The notes beneath the pieces are model-generated. The model saw only the letters and a list, made by a program, of their open reading frames with translations. It was not told the origin of the DNA and made no database searches. The position numbers and the translations under genes are program-made. A DNA stretch of 64,000 nucleotides, from contig CAVQQQ010000009.1 in assembly GCA_963715025.1 (NCBI GenBank), forward strand, positions 496,001 through 560,000, read 5' to 3'. Origin of the DNA: DASSJT01 sp963715025 (GTDB taxonomy: Bacteria; Actinomycetota; Actinomycetes; Actinomycetales; Dermatophilaceae). Of the stretch, positions 7,874 to 16,716 are shown one piece after another (the first letter of the stretch is position 1; each line of letters opens with the position of its first letter).

Positions 7874-9088
7874 CGCACAGGCAGGCCTGGCTCGCCCTCG
7901 GCGACCACCGCCGCAGCGGTGCTGATGGCACTGACCATCACAGCCTGCTCGGGCGGCGGCGCCGCCACTGGCACGGGCACGACCGCTGGCCGGGGCTCTC
8001 AGGTGCCGACCGCCACCGCATCCCCGGCCCCCTCCGCTTCGACGACGGCGGCCCAGCCAGAGTTCACCGTCGTGATGAGCGGCGACGTCCTGCTTCACCT
8101 GCCGCTCGTGGCGCAGGCCGACCGCGACGCCCCCGGGCGAGCCCTCGACTTCCGGCCCATGCTGGCCCAGCAGAAGCCCATTGTCGGGCCCGCCGACCTC
8201 GCCATCTGCCACCTGGAGACGCCGCTCGCCGACGCCGATGGCCCCTTCTCCGGCTACCCGACATTCAATGCCCCACCCCAGGTCCTGAAGGCTCTCGCCG
8301 CGACGGGCTACGACGCCTGCACGACCGCCTCCAACCACACCATCGACCAGGGCTCGGCCGGCGTGAAGCGGACCCTCGACGCCCTCGACGCGGCAGGCAT
8401 CAAGCACACGGGCAGCGCCCGCACCACGCGCGAGGGCGCCAAGACCCTCCTGCTCACGGCCGGTGGCGCCAAGGTCGCCCTGCTCGCCTACGCCTACGGC
8501 ACGAACGGCATACCAGTGCCCTCGGGCAAGCCGTACTCGGTCAACCTCATCGACCCCGCGCGCATCCTCCGCGACGCCAAACGCGCCCGCGCGGCGGGTG
8601 CGGACGTCGTCATGGTGGCGCTCCACGCGGGAACGGAATACCAGCAGAACCCCGATGCGCAGCAACGCCAGCTGGCGCGTGTCCTGACCGCCTCGCCCGA
8701 CATCGACCTCGTCTACGGCCACCACGTGCACGTCGTTCAGCCCATCGAGAAGGTCAACGGCAAGTGGGTGGTCTACGGCTTGGGCAACACGCTGGCGCGC
8801 ACGGCTGCGGCATCGAACGTGGTGACGACCGAGCAGATCATGGTCCGGTTCACGTTCGCCCGCAACAGCAAGGGCAGGTATGCCGTGGCGAAGGCGGAGT
8901 ACATCCCCGGCCTGATGCCGCTGACGCCTCCCTACCGCTGGCGGGACCTGCTCACGGCGGTGGACGACCCTGACGTCCCGGACGCAACGCGCCGCGCCTG
9001 GCAGCGCGCGGCCGACCACATCCACAGCGTGGTCGGACGCAGAGGCGCCTTCAAGGACGGCCTCGTGGAGGCGTCTGCCCCGTCCTGA
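7871..9088 (+). CDS. CapA/PgsA-type calcineurin-like metallophosphatase lipoprotein
   Basis: The 405 aa protein from the GTG at 7871 has the signal sequence VLMALTITACSGGG with lipobox ITAC (Cys26), so it is a predicted membrane-anchored extracytoplasmic lipoprotein. A Ser/Thr/Ala linker follows, then the PGA_cap fold: VVMSGDVLLH, ICHLETPLA, TTASNHTIDQG, VVMVALHAGTEY, VYGHHVHVVQPIEK and YGLGN, which carry the Asp, Asn and His metal ligands of the metallophosphoesterase site. Named after poly-gamma-glutamate capsule proteins, but isolated copies like this occur widely and no capB/capC neighbour exists, so the substrate is open. Confidence 0.85.
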   Translation: MRTGRPGSPSATTAAAVLMALTITACSGGGAATGTGTTAGRGSQVPTATASPAPSASTTAAQPEFTVVMSGDVLLHLPLVAQADRDAPGRALDFRPMLAQQKPIVGPADLAICHLETPLADADGPFSGYPTFNAPPQVLKALAATGYDACTTASNHTIDQGSAGVKRTLDALDAAGIKHTGSARTTREGAKTLLLTAGGAKVALLAYAYGTNGIPVPSGKPYSVNLIDPARILRDAKRARAAGADVVMVALHAGTEYQQNPDAQQRQLARVLTASPDIDLVYGHHVHVVQPIEKVNGKWVVYGLGNTLARTAAASNVVTTEQIMVRFTFARNSKGRYAVAKAEYIPGLMPLTPPYRWRDLLTAVDDPDVPDATRRAWQRAADHIHSVVGRRGAFKDGLVEASAPS

Positions 9089-9166
9089 GATCGCTCTTTC
9101 CCTGATCCGGGTATGGCGAGCCTTCTCGCGCGCAGGATAACCCCGTTCCGATGCCGAGGAGGGCGG

Positions 9167-10762
9167 TCACGGCTCGCGCTGGTGACTTTCGCGCAGGTGG
9201 CGGTTGAGCACCTTGCCGGTGATGTTGCGCGGGAGCTCGTCGACGAAGAGCACGTCGCGGGGGACGGAATGACGGGCCCGGGTGGCCCGGACGTGCTCGC
9301 GGACGTCGGCGGCGGTCATCGTCGCGCCGGGGGCCAGTACCACGTACGCAGCCAACCGCTGGCCGAACTCAGGGTCGGGGACGCCGATGACGGCGGCGTC
9401 GCGGACCGCCGGGTGGGCCATGAGCGTCGACTCGACCTCGCCGGGATAGACGTTCTCGCCACCGCTGACGACCATGTCGTCGGCGCGGCCGTCGACGAAG
9501 TACAGGCCATCGGCGACGTGTCCCAGGTCGCCCGTGGAGACCATGCCATCGACGAACTCCTTAGCCTCGCCGGAGGTGTAGCCCTCGAACACGAGGTCGT
9601 TGCCGGCGAAGATCCGTCCGATGGCGCCGTCCGGGACGGGTAGGCGGTCGGGGCCGAGTATGGCGACTCGCGTGCCGCGCGGCGGGGTGCCGGCCGTGTC
9701 GGGGTGACGGCGCAGGTCGGCTGGCGTGGCAATGCACACCCACGAGGCCTCGGTCGAGCCGTAGAGGTTGTAGAGCACGTCGCCGTAGACGTCCATGAAG
9801 CGCGTGGCGAAGCCGCTGGGGAAAGCGGATCCGCTGGTGGCCACGACCCGCAGCGCCCGGCGGGCGCGCTCGGACGGTCCGCCCGGGAGCTCCATCAGCC
9901 GCTGGAGCATCACGGGGATGGCGAACAGCACCTGGGGCTGGTAGGTGTCGAGGGCCCGGCGGGCTGCCCCCGGGTCGAAGTGGCGCTGCAAGATCATGGT
10001 GGAACGCATGGCCAGGGCCAGCTGGACGGCCCCGAATCCCCAGGTGTGGAAGATCGGCGCGCTCACCAGGAACCGGTCGCCCACCCGGACGGGGATGCGG
10101 CCGACGACCGTCGTGAGCGGGCTCAGTCCCCGCGGCGTGCGGCGCCTGGCGCCCTTGGGGATGCCGGTGGTTCCCGACGTCAGGATGATGGTGCGGCCAG
10201 GGTGGGGTGGGGGCACGGGCTCGCTCGCGGCGGCGCCCGCACTCGTCGCAGCCAGCTCCTCGCACGTCTGGCGGCCGAGGTCTTGGGGGAGACCCTCGAC
10301 GAGGCCCGAGAACTCGGAGTCATAGACCACCTCGGTCAGGTCCTGCTCCTCAACGACCCTTGCGAGCTGCGGTGCGCTCAGGCCGGTGTTGAGCAGGACG
10401 AGGTCCACGCCCAGGCCACTGGCCGCAACCATCACCTCGACGGCGCCGACATGGTTGCGCGCCATGAGTCCGATGCGGCTGCCCGGCCTGAGGCCGTGGC
10501 TGCGCAGGACCGCTCCGACGCGCAGGGCCCGGTCATAGAGCTGGCCATAGGTGACCGGGCCGATGACCTCGTCGAGAACGGCGACCGACGATGGGCTCCG
10601 CACGGCCGCCTGTCGAAGCTCGCCGGCAAGCCCCAGGCCCCACGTCGTGAGGCTGAGCACCTGCCGGGCCATCCGGATGGGGTTGCCGGGTGTCAGGATG
10701 CCGCAGCGGCCCAGGGTGACGACGTCGTACACCGAGTCGCCGACCCAGCCCCACCACGCCAT
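9167..10762 (-). CDS. Acyl-CoA synthetase (FadD-type AMP-forming ligase)
   Basis: The 531 aa ANL-superfamily enzyme activates a carboxylic acid as its acyl-adenylate and then the CoA thioester. Motifs: P-loop ILTSGTTGIPKG (193-204), YNLYGSTEA (A5), GGENVYPGEVE (A8 hinge), and the C-terminal catalytic Lys517 in ITGKVL. The N-terminal 60 residues with Trp/Gly-rich hydrophobic character resemble mycobacterial FadD12-like proteins and may touch the membrane. Probable fatty or branched acid substrate; not more precise from sequence. It is downstream of topA, same strand, 52 bp away. Confidence 0.87.
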   Translation of the reverse strand: MAWWGWVGDSVYDVVTLGRCGILTPGNPIRMARQVLSLTTWGLGLAGELRQAAVRSPSSVAVLDEVIGPVTYGQLYDRALRVGAVLRSHGLRPGSRIGLMARNHVGAVEVMVAASGLGVDLVLLNTGLSAPQLARVVEEQDLTEVVYDSEFSGLVEGLPQDLGRQTCEELAATSAGAAASEPVPPPHPGRTIILTSGTTGIPKGARRRTPRGLSPLTTVVGRIPVRVGDRFLVSAPIFHTWGFGAVQLALAMRSTMILQRHFDPGAARRALDTYQPQVLFAIPVMLQRLMELPGGPSERARRALRVVATSGSAFPSGFATRFMDVYGDVLYNLYGSTEASWVCIATPADLRRHPDTAGTPPRGTRVAILGPDRLPVPDGAIGRIFAGNDLVFEGYTSGEAKEFVDGMVSTGDLGHVADGLYFVDGRADDMVVSGGENVYPGEVESTLMAHPAVRDAAVIGVPDPEFGQRLAAYVVLAPGATMTAADVREHVRATRARHSVPRDVLFVDELPRNITGKVLNRHLRESHQREP

Positions 10763-10814
10763 GCTGACCTCGCCTCCTCGCGCCTGCGTGCCGGCGGTAC
10801 GGACCCCGCCGGCG

Positions 10815-13625
10815 TCACACCTTCTTGGTTGGCGCCGTCGCGACCCGTTTGGCGGTCTTCTTCGCGGCGGTCTTGGCTGTCGCCTTCTTCGCGGTCGTCC
10901 CGGCGGCAGACTTCGTCGCCGCGCGCTTGCGGGTGGTCGGACCCTTGGCGCGCTTCTCGGCGAGCAGCTCGGCGCCGCGCTCGGGCGTGATCGACTCAGG
11001 GTCGTCGTCCTTGCGCAGAGTGGCGTTGGTTTCGCCGTCGGTCACGTAGGGCCCGAACCGGCCGTCCTTGACCACCATGGGCTTGCCGCTGACCGGGTCG
11101 CTGCCCAGCTCCTTCAGCGGTGCCGACGCGGCCCGGCCGCGGTGCTTGGGCTGGGCGTAGATCGCCAGGGCCTCCTCGAGCGTGATGTCGAACAGCTGCT
11201 CCTCGGAGGCAAGGGTCCGCGAGTCGCTGCCCCTCTTGAGGTACGGCCCATAGCGGCCGTTCTGGGCGGTGATCTCCTCGCCGGTCGCCGGGTCGGCTCC
11301 GACCGTGCGCGGCAGCGAGAGCAGCTGGAGCGCGGTCTCGAGGTCAATCGTCGAGAGGTCCATGTCCTTGAACAGGGAGGCGGTTCGCGGCTTGGGTTTG
11401 GCCCTTCCCCTTGCCTTGGGGGCGCCGTTCTCCTCCGGCAGGATCTCGGTGACGTAGGGACCGTAGCGGCCCGCCTTGACGACGACCTCGCGCCCGGTGG
11501 CCGGGTCCTGCCCGAGGACCCGGCCGTCGTCGGCCGAGGCCTCGAGGATGCCGCGGGCCTTCTCGGCGGTCATCTCGTCGGGCGCGATGTCGTCCGTGAT
11601 CGTGGCCCGCCGAGGCGCGACGGAGGAGCCTGGCTCAGCCGAACCAGAAGGCGTCACGCCAGCGTCCGCGCCGTTCGGGGGGGTCCCGGGGGGCCTGCCC
11701 CCCGGGGGTGCGACCTCCTCGACATAGGGGCCGTAGCGGCCGACCCGCACGACGATGCCGTCGCCGATGGGGATCGTGGAGATGTCGCGGGCGTCGATCT
11801 CGCCCAAGTCGTCGACGAGGTGCTTCAGGCCCTCAGCGCTGCGCGCCTCGTCGCCGAAGTAGAACCGGCGGAGCCACTCCACCCGGTGCTCGTCGCCGTT
11901 GGCGATCCGGTCGAGGTCCTCCTCCATCGAGGCGGTGAAGTCATAGTCGACCAGCTCGGTGAAGTGCTCCTCGAGGAGCCGGGTTACCGCGAAGGCCAGC
12001 CACGTCGGGATCAGCGCCGACCCCCGAGTGTGGACATAGCCGCGGTCCTGGATCGTGCCGACCGTCGCGGCATAGGTCGAAGGGCGGCCAATCCCCTTCT
12101 CCTCCATGGCCTTCACGAGGGTGGCCTCGGTGTAGCGCGGAGGCGGGGTCGTCTCGTGGCCATCGGCCTCGGCCCGGACCACCGTGAGGGCCACACCCTC
12201 GCTCAGCTTGGGCAGGCGCCGTTCCTCCTCGGAGGCCTGGGCCCGGGCCGAGGCCTCCTCGTCGCGGCCCTCCTCGTAGGCGGCGAGGAACCCGCGGAAG
12301 GTGATCACGGTGCCGCTCGCGGAGAACTCGACCCGGCGGCCGTCGGCCAGCGTCGCGCCGAGCCGCACGGTCGCGGTAGAACCCCGGGCGTCGGCCATCT
12401 GCGAGGCCACCGTGCGCTTCCAGATCAGCTCGTACAGCGCGAACTCCTCGCCGCGCAGCTCACCGGCCACCTGGGCCGGCGTGCGGAAGCGATCCCCGGC
12501 GGGACGGATCGCCTCGTGGGCCTCCTGGGCGTTCTTGACCTTCCGCTCGTAGCGGCGCGGGCTCTCGGGCACGTAGTCGGCGCCGTAGAGGTCGCGGGCC
12601 TGCTGCCGCGCCGCGGTCAGCGCGGCGTCCGACAGCGTGGTGCTGTCGGTGCGCATATACGTGATGTAGCCGTTCTCGTAGAGCCGCTGGGCCACTCGCA
12701 TGGCGTTCTTCGACGAGAGCCGCAGCTTGCGCGAGGCTTCCTGCTGGAGGGTCGAGGTGGTGAACGGCGCTGACGGGCGGCGGGTGTAGGGCTTCTCCTG
12801 CACCGAGGCCACGCGGACCTCGGCCGATTGCACGGCCTCCGCGATCGAACGCGCCGCGGCCTCGTCGAGGTGCACCACGGCCTTCGCAGTCAGGGTGCCG
12901 TCGTCGGCGAAGTCGCGGCCGGTGGCAACCCGCGAGCCGTCGACAGACGTCAGCCGGGCCGTGAACAGGTTCGCCTCGGAGTCCGGGGTGAAGTCGCCCT
13001 CGACGTCCCAGTACGAGGCCCGCACGAAGGCCATCCGCTCGCGCTCCCGCTCCACGACCATCCGGGTCGCGACGGACTGCACCCGGCCGGCGGACAGGCC
13101 GGCCTTGACCTTGCGCCACAGCACCGGGGACACCTCGTAGCCGTAGAGGCGGTCGAGGATGCGGCGGGTCTCCTGGGCGTCGACCAGTCGGGTGTCGAGG
13201 TCGCGCGTGCTGTTGGCCGCCCGCTGGATGGCCTCCTTGGTGATCTCGTGGAACACCATCCGCTTGACCGGCACCTTGGGCTGCAGGGTCTCCAGGAGGT
13301 GCCAGGCGATGGCCTCGCCCTCCCGGTCCTCGTCGGTGGCGAGGTAGAGCTCGTCGGCGTGCTTGAGGAGCCGCTTGAGCTCGGAGACCTTCTTCTTCTT
13401 GTCGGCGTCGACCACGTAGTAGGGCTCGAAACCACCCTCGATGTCGACCCCGAACTTGCCGAACGGCCCCTTCTTCATCGCCGCCGGCATCTCCGACGGC
13501 GTCGGGATGTCGCGGATGTGTCCCACCGACGCCTCGACGTCGTAGTCCTTGCCCAGGTAGCCCGCGATCGTCTTCGCCTTGGCCGGCGACTCCACGATGA
13601 CGAGCTTGCGCCCCGTTTCGCTCAC
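10815..13625 (-). CDS. topA: DNA topoisomerase I (type IA)
   Basis: The 936 aa enzyme relaxes negative supercoils. The Toprim domain begins VIVESPAKAKTI (Glu12) and carries DEDREGEA (98-105). The active-site Tyr323 is in ENGYITYMRTDSTTLS, and GLSAGRVQS marks the gate domain. The C-terminal half has four repeats of the actinobacterial TopA_C type (GRYGPY or GRFGPY recurring), interrupted by a Pro/Gly/Ser linker (coded at about 11625-11715). It ends in a Lys/Ala/Thr tail (KKATAKTAAKK) that increases processivity in relatives. The GTG start has a GAAGGG ribosome site. Long open frames on the other strand are codon-bias shadows. Confidence 0.97.
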   Translation of the reverse strand: MSETGRKLVIVESPAKAKTIAGYLGKDYDVEASVGHIRDIPTPSEMPAAMKKGPFGKFGVDIEGGFEPYYVVDADKKKKVSELKRLLKHADELYLATDEDREGEAIAWHLLETLQPKVPVKRMVFHEITKEAIQRAANSTRDLDTRLVDAQETRRILDRLYGYEVSPVLWRKVKAGLSAGRVQSVATRMVVERERERMAFVRASYWDVEGDFTPDSEANLFTARLTSVDGSRVATGRDFADDGTLTAKAVVHLDEAAARSIAEAVQSAEVRVASVQEKPYTRRPSAPFTTSTLQQEASRKLRLSSKNAMRVAQRLYENGYITYMRTDSTTLSDAALTAARQQARDLYGADYVPESPRRYERKVKNAQEAHEAIRPAGDRFRTPAQVAGELRGEEFALYELIWKRTVASQMADARGSTATVRLGATLADGRRVEFSASGTVITFRGFLAAYEEGRDEEASARAQASEEERRLPKLSEGVALTVVRAEADGHETTPPPRYTEATLVKAMEEKGIGRPSTYAATVGTIQDRGYVHTRGSALIPTWLAFAVTRLLEEHFTELVDYDFTASMEEDLDRIANGDEHRVEWLRRFYFGDEARSAEGLKHLVDDLGEIDARDISTIPIGDGIVVRVGRYGPYVEEVAPPGGRPPGTPPNGADAGVTPSGSAEPGSSVAPRRATITDDIAPDEMTAEKARGILEASADDGRVLGQDPATGREVVVKAGRYGPYVTEILPEENGAPKARGRAKPKPRTASLFKDMDLSTIDLETALQLLSLPRTVGADPATGEEITAQNGRYGPYLKRGSDSRTLASEEQLFDITLEEALAIYAQPKHRGRAASAPLKELGSDPVSGKPMVVKDGRFGPYVTDGETNATLRKDDDPESITPERGAELLAEKRAKGPTTRKRAATKSAAGTTAKKATAKTAAKKTAKRVATAPTKKV

Positions 13626-13851
13626 TGCTCACCCTTCATTTCCGTCGACCACGTGCAGCGGATTCGTCACTGCTCCGACGTGGCAACGCCGTAGACGGTA
13701 GCCGGTGATGCTGGCGAACGGGCGAGGGGTCTGCCCAGCGGACGCTGGCGCCCGGTCGAAATGGGGCAAAGCACCTCGTATGCCGGCCAGTCACCGAGCA
13801 CAAGGGATGACGTGGCCCTCTCGTCCGCCCGGCCGCCGATACCGCATTTGA
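13626..13851. other. Divergent intergenic region topA / dioxygenase
   Basis: No gene seen in 226 bp. It contains the topA ribosome site at its left edge and one GTATGCCG word (13778). The right end becomes AT-rich and leads into the dioxygenase promoter. A supercoiling-responsive topA promoter would have to lie here, but I cannot place its boxes. Confidence 0.4.
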
Positions 13852-13889
13852 TTGAATCTTAAACAACTTTGGACTACCCTAGGTGCATG
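13852..13889 (+). promoter_or_regulatory. Leaderless sigma-A-type promoter of the dioxygenase gene
   Basis: -35 TTGAAT (13852-13857), 17-bp spacer, -10 TACCCT (13875-13880), six bases, then ATG (13887). Spacing is ideal and no ribosome site is present, so the mRNA is predicted to begin at or next to the start codon. Confidence 0.75.
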
Positions 13890-14687
13890 ACCGACGCGAC
13901 TTCCGTGCGCCAGCCTGTGCTGTACCTCAGCCACGGCGCTCCCCCGCTGGCCGACGACCCCGTATGGACCCGCCAGCTCGCCGACTGGTCGGCCCGGTTC
14001 GGCAAGCCGGCCAACGTGCTCATGGTGTCGGCCCACTGGGAGGAGGCGCCCCTAGCGCTGAGCTCGACCTCGGGACGCACGCCGCTCGTCTACGATTTCT
14101 GGGGTTTCCCGCAGAGGTACTACGAGGTCACCTACGACGCCCCCGGCGCCCCTGAGCTCGCCCACCAGGTCGCCGGGCTCGTTTCCGACCTGGATAGCCC
14201 GGTGCACCGCGACGAGGGCCGCGGCCTCGACCACGGAGCGTACGTGCCGCTCGTCGAGATGTACCCCGACGCGGACGTGCCGGTGCTGCAGATGTCGATG
14301 CCGACGCTGGACCCGCGTCGCCTTTTCGAGCTCGGCCGCAAGCTGGCGCCGCTGCGCGAGGAGGGCACGCTGATCGTGGGCTCCGGATTCACCACGCACA
14401 ACCTGCGCTGGTTCAACCCGCGGGCCGGCTCCGACGCGACGCCACCGGTCGCCTCGAGCGAGTTCGACCACTGGGCCGCCGAGGCCCTCGAGCGGCAGGA
14501 CGTCGACGCCATCCTCGACTTCGTGCACAGGGCTCCGGCCGCGCACGAGGCGCACCCCCGCACGGAGCACTGGGCGCCGCTGTACGTGGCACTGGGTGCG
14601 GCGCAGGAGTCCGGCTCCCTCGACAACGAGAGCGTCATCGACGGCTTCTGGTTCGGCCTGAGCAAGCGGTCCTGGCAGTTCAACTGA
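13887..14687 (+). CDS. 4,5-DOPA extradiol dioxygenase family (LigB/YgiD-type)
   Basis: The 266 aa class III extradiol-ring-cleaving dioxygenase-like protein has metal-binding histidines in LSHGAPP (His16) and SAHWEEAP, the family signature LDHGAYVPL, and a catalytic-region GSGFTTHNLRWFNP. Length and motifs match bacterial YgiD/DOPA dioxygenase homologues, which use Zn or Fe; the physiological substrate of most is unknown. The start at 13887 is chosen from the leaderless promoter; an in-frame ATG 18 nt upstream lies before the -10 box. Confidence 0.85.
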   Translation: MTDATSVRQPVLYLSHGAPPLADDPVWTRQLADWSARFGKPANVLMVSAHWEEAPLALSSTSGRTPLVYDFWGFPQRYYEVTYDAPGAPELAHQVAGLVSDLDSPVHRDEGRGLDHGAYVPLVEMYPDADVPVLQMSMPTLDPRRLFELGRKLAPLREEGTLIVGSGFTTHNLRWFNPRAGSDATPPVASSEFDHWAAEALERQDVDAILDFVHRAPAAHEAHPRTEHWAPLYVALGAAQESGSLDNESVIDGFWFGLSKRSWQFN

Positions 14688-14767
14688 TCCCCCGACGGCG
14701 ACTGCTCGCCCCAGCGCCCATCATCCAGGGGCGATGAGTGCGCCTCGAAGCATGGGAGAGTCGGCCC

Positions 14768-15544
14768 ATGCCAAACCTAAGCTTCGACGACCACGTCGCC
14801 GGGCTCCGCGAGGCCGCCGCCCGCCTGTGCCAGTCGGCGCAGTCCGCAGGCCTCGACGCAGTCGTGCCGACCTGTCCCGGCTGGACGGTGCGCGACCTGC
14901 TCGCACACCAGGGCATGGTGCACCGGTGGGCGACCGCGCACGTGACGGGCGACGGGGAGGGGCAGCGCGACACTGACTCGGTCGAGGCTGCGGGGCTGAC
15001 CGAGCCGGACCCGATCGCCTGGCTGCGCGAGGGTGCCGACGCCCTGGCCGCTGCCCTGGAGTCTGCCCCACCAGACCTGATGGCCCTCGTCTTCCTCAAG
15101 GATCCGCCGGCGCCACGGGAGTTCTGGGCACGGCGCCAGTGCCATGAGACGACGGTGCACGCGGTCGACGCGTTGGCCGCACAACTGGGTCGTATGCCGT
15201 CCGCCACCGACGCCGCCCTGCCCGCCGACCTGGCCGTCGACGGGATCGACGAACTCGTCACCGGCTTCCTCACACGTGGGAAGGCGCGGCTTCGCTCAGA
15301 TCCTCCGCTGCGAATCGCGGTGTGCCCCAGCGATTCCGACGCCGCCTGGTTGCTCGACGTGGGCACGGGGCCGGTGGTGACCGCCCGGCATACCACTCAT
15401 GACGTGCCTGCCGCAGATGTAGCCCTCCGGGGCAGCGCCGCCCAGCTCTACCTCGGGCTGTGGAACCGCGGCGACGAGATCACGGGCGACGACGCTGCCG
15501 TGCTGGCGCTCTGGCGCGAACTGGCCCGGATCACCTGGGGCTGA
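14768..15544 (+). CDS. MDMPI N-terminal-domain protein (TIGR03083 / maleylpyruvate isomerase family)
   Basis: The 258 aa protein has the DinB-like helical bundle of mycothiol-dependent enzymes: VPTCPGWTVRDLLAHQGMVHRW near the N-terminus, then ARRQCHETTVHAVDA, which supplies the second metal-ligand cluster (H, E, H). A C-terminal domain with DVALRGSAAQLYLGLWNR is typical of the family. Members use or sense mycothiol; individual functions are mostly unknown. The ATG at 14768 has GGGAGAG seven bases upstream; an ATG 30 nt earlier lacks a site. Confidence 0.8.
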   Translation: MPNLSFDDHVAGLREAAARLCQSAQSAGLDAVVPTCPGWTVRDLLAHQGMVHRWATAHVTGDGEGQRDTDSVEAAGLTEPDPIAWLREGADALAAALESAPPDLMALVFLKDPPAPREFWARRQCHETTVHAVDALAAQLGRMPSATDAALPADLAVDGIDELVTGFLTRGKARLRSDPPLRIAVCPSDSDAAWLLDVGTGPVVTARHTTHDVPAADVALRGSAAQLYLGLWNRGDEITGDDAAVLALWRELARITWG

Positions 15545-15609
15545 GGCGTGGCAGGCCCGGCAGCCGCGCCTGCTTGGCGCGGGGCCCGTGGTCGGGGACG
15601 CTTGGGCCT

Positions 15610-16134
15610 ATGGCCCTGGCGGTGTGCCTGCTGTTCGACCGTCGAGGGGAGCGACTCGTGCGCGAGCTTTGGGCACGGCTGGAGGAGCAGGGCATCCGCA
15701 CCCTCCAGTCACACACCCACGGACGCCACCACCCGCACCTCTCGTATGCCGTCCTGCGCGCGTGGGACGCCGGGCGGGTGGACAGTGCCCTCGCCGCCCT
15801 GCCGCCCGGCGAACCCGTCCACCTCGCCTTCCACGGCACCGTGGCCTTCCCCCGCGGCCGGGCCGCCCTGTTGCCCTCCATCGGGGCGGAGGTCGCAGTG
15901 CGCCAGGAGCGGGTCGCCGCGGTCCTTACCGCCACGGGCGCTGACCTGCACCGGCACTACGCCCCCGGGGAGTGGGTCCCGCACGTGTCCGTCGCCACCC
16001 GCGCCACTGGAGTGGCGCTTCCCCTCGTGGTCAAGGCGATCACCGACGCCCTGCCCCTGAGGCTGGTTGCCGACCGCGCAGCCATGATCGACAGCTCGAC
16101 CGGCGAGGTCTGGCCGCTGCCGCACGTGCTCTGA
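15610..16134 (+). CDS. 2H phosphoesterase / 2'-5' RNA ligase-like protein
   Basis: The 174 aa protein has two H-x-[ST]-type motifs: HPHLSYAV near residues 41-48 and VPHVSVA about 90 residues later, the duplicated signature of the 2H superfamily. These proteins hydrolyse 2',3'-cyclic or ADP-ribose phosphates, or ligate RNA ends. No operon partner: 65 bp after the MDMPI gene and convergent with the VOC gene 9 bp away. Confidence 0.75.
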   Translation: MALAVCLLFDRRGERLVRELWARLEEQGIRTLQSHTHGRHHPHLSYAVLRAWDAGRVDSALAALPPGEPVHLAFHGTVAFPRGRAALLPSIGAEVAVRQERVAAVLTATGADLHRHYAPGEWVPHVSVATRATGVALPLVVKAITDALPLRLVADRAAMIDSSTGEVWPLPHVL

Positions 16135-16143
16135 CGTGGGCGG

Positions 16144-16644
16144 TCAGCTGCCCTCCTCCGCGAGCCAGTCGCTCACCCGGCGGTCAGCCTCCGCGGGGTC
16201 GACGTCCTCGACCCGGGTCATCAGGGCCCAACGGTGCCCCCACGGGTCGAGGATCGCGACGAACCGGTCACCGGTCACGAAGGTCTCGGGAGCTCCGTAG
16301 CTCTTGGCGCCGAGCTCGGCCGCCCGTGCGTGGGCTGCGTCGACGTCCGGGAGGTAGGCCACAGTTGAGTTGCTCACCTCGTCCCGCACGTCCCGGGCGA
16401 CCAGGTGGTGGTCGGGCGCCGGGTCGCTGACCTGCAGGCGGCCGTGCGCCAGCTGGAGCTCGGCGTGGGCGACGCGCCCGTCCGGACCGTCGAAGCGGCT
16501 CACGACGCTGGCACCGAGGACGGCACAATAGAAGTCGATCGCTGCCGCCGCGCCGTCGACGCAGAAGAACGGCGTGAGTGTGGTGTATCCAGCCGGAACG
16601 GGGCTCATCCGCTCGCTCGCCTTCGTGGTGGTGTCTGTGGCCAT
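16144..16644 (-). CDS. VOC-superfamily protein (PhnB-like glyoxalase/bleomycin-resistance fold)
   Basis: The 166 aa protein has the paired beta-alpha-beta-beta-beta modules of the vicinal oxygen chelate fold: YTTLTPFFCVDGAAAAIDFYCAVLGA, then AHAELQLAHGRLQVSD, and LDPWGHRWALMTRVEDV at the end. This resembles PhnB-like proteins of unknown substrate rather than true glyoxalase I. The start could instead be the internal Met 12 residues in (MSPVPAGY). Divergent from the AraC regulator, which may control it. Confidence 0.82.
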   Translation of the reverse strand: MATDTTTKASERMSPVPAGYTTLTPFFCVDGAAAAIDFYCAVLGASVVSRFDGPDGRVAHAELQLAHGRLQVSDPAPDHHLVARDVRDEVSNSTVAYLPDVDAAHARAAELGAKSYGAPETFVTGDRFVAILDPWGHRWALMTRVEDVDPAEADRRVSDWLAEEGS

Positions 16645-16716
16645 GTCGTCGATGGTGCCTAGGGTGGCGCCGTGGGGTCTTGGACAAAGCCGACAGTGGC
16701 TGGCGAAGGAGCGAGG

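Noticed and set aside
10551..12773. Long plus-strand frame (740 codons) opposite topA
   Set aside because: It is the shadow of topA: composition Arg/Gly/Leu-rich, no ribosome site, no recognisable domain, and topA motifs are perfect on the other strand.
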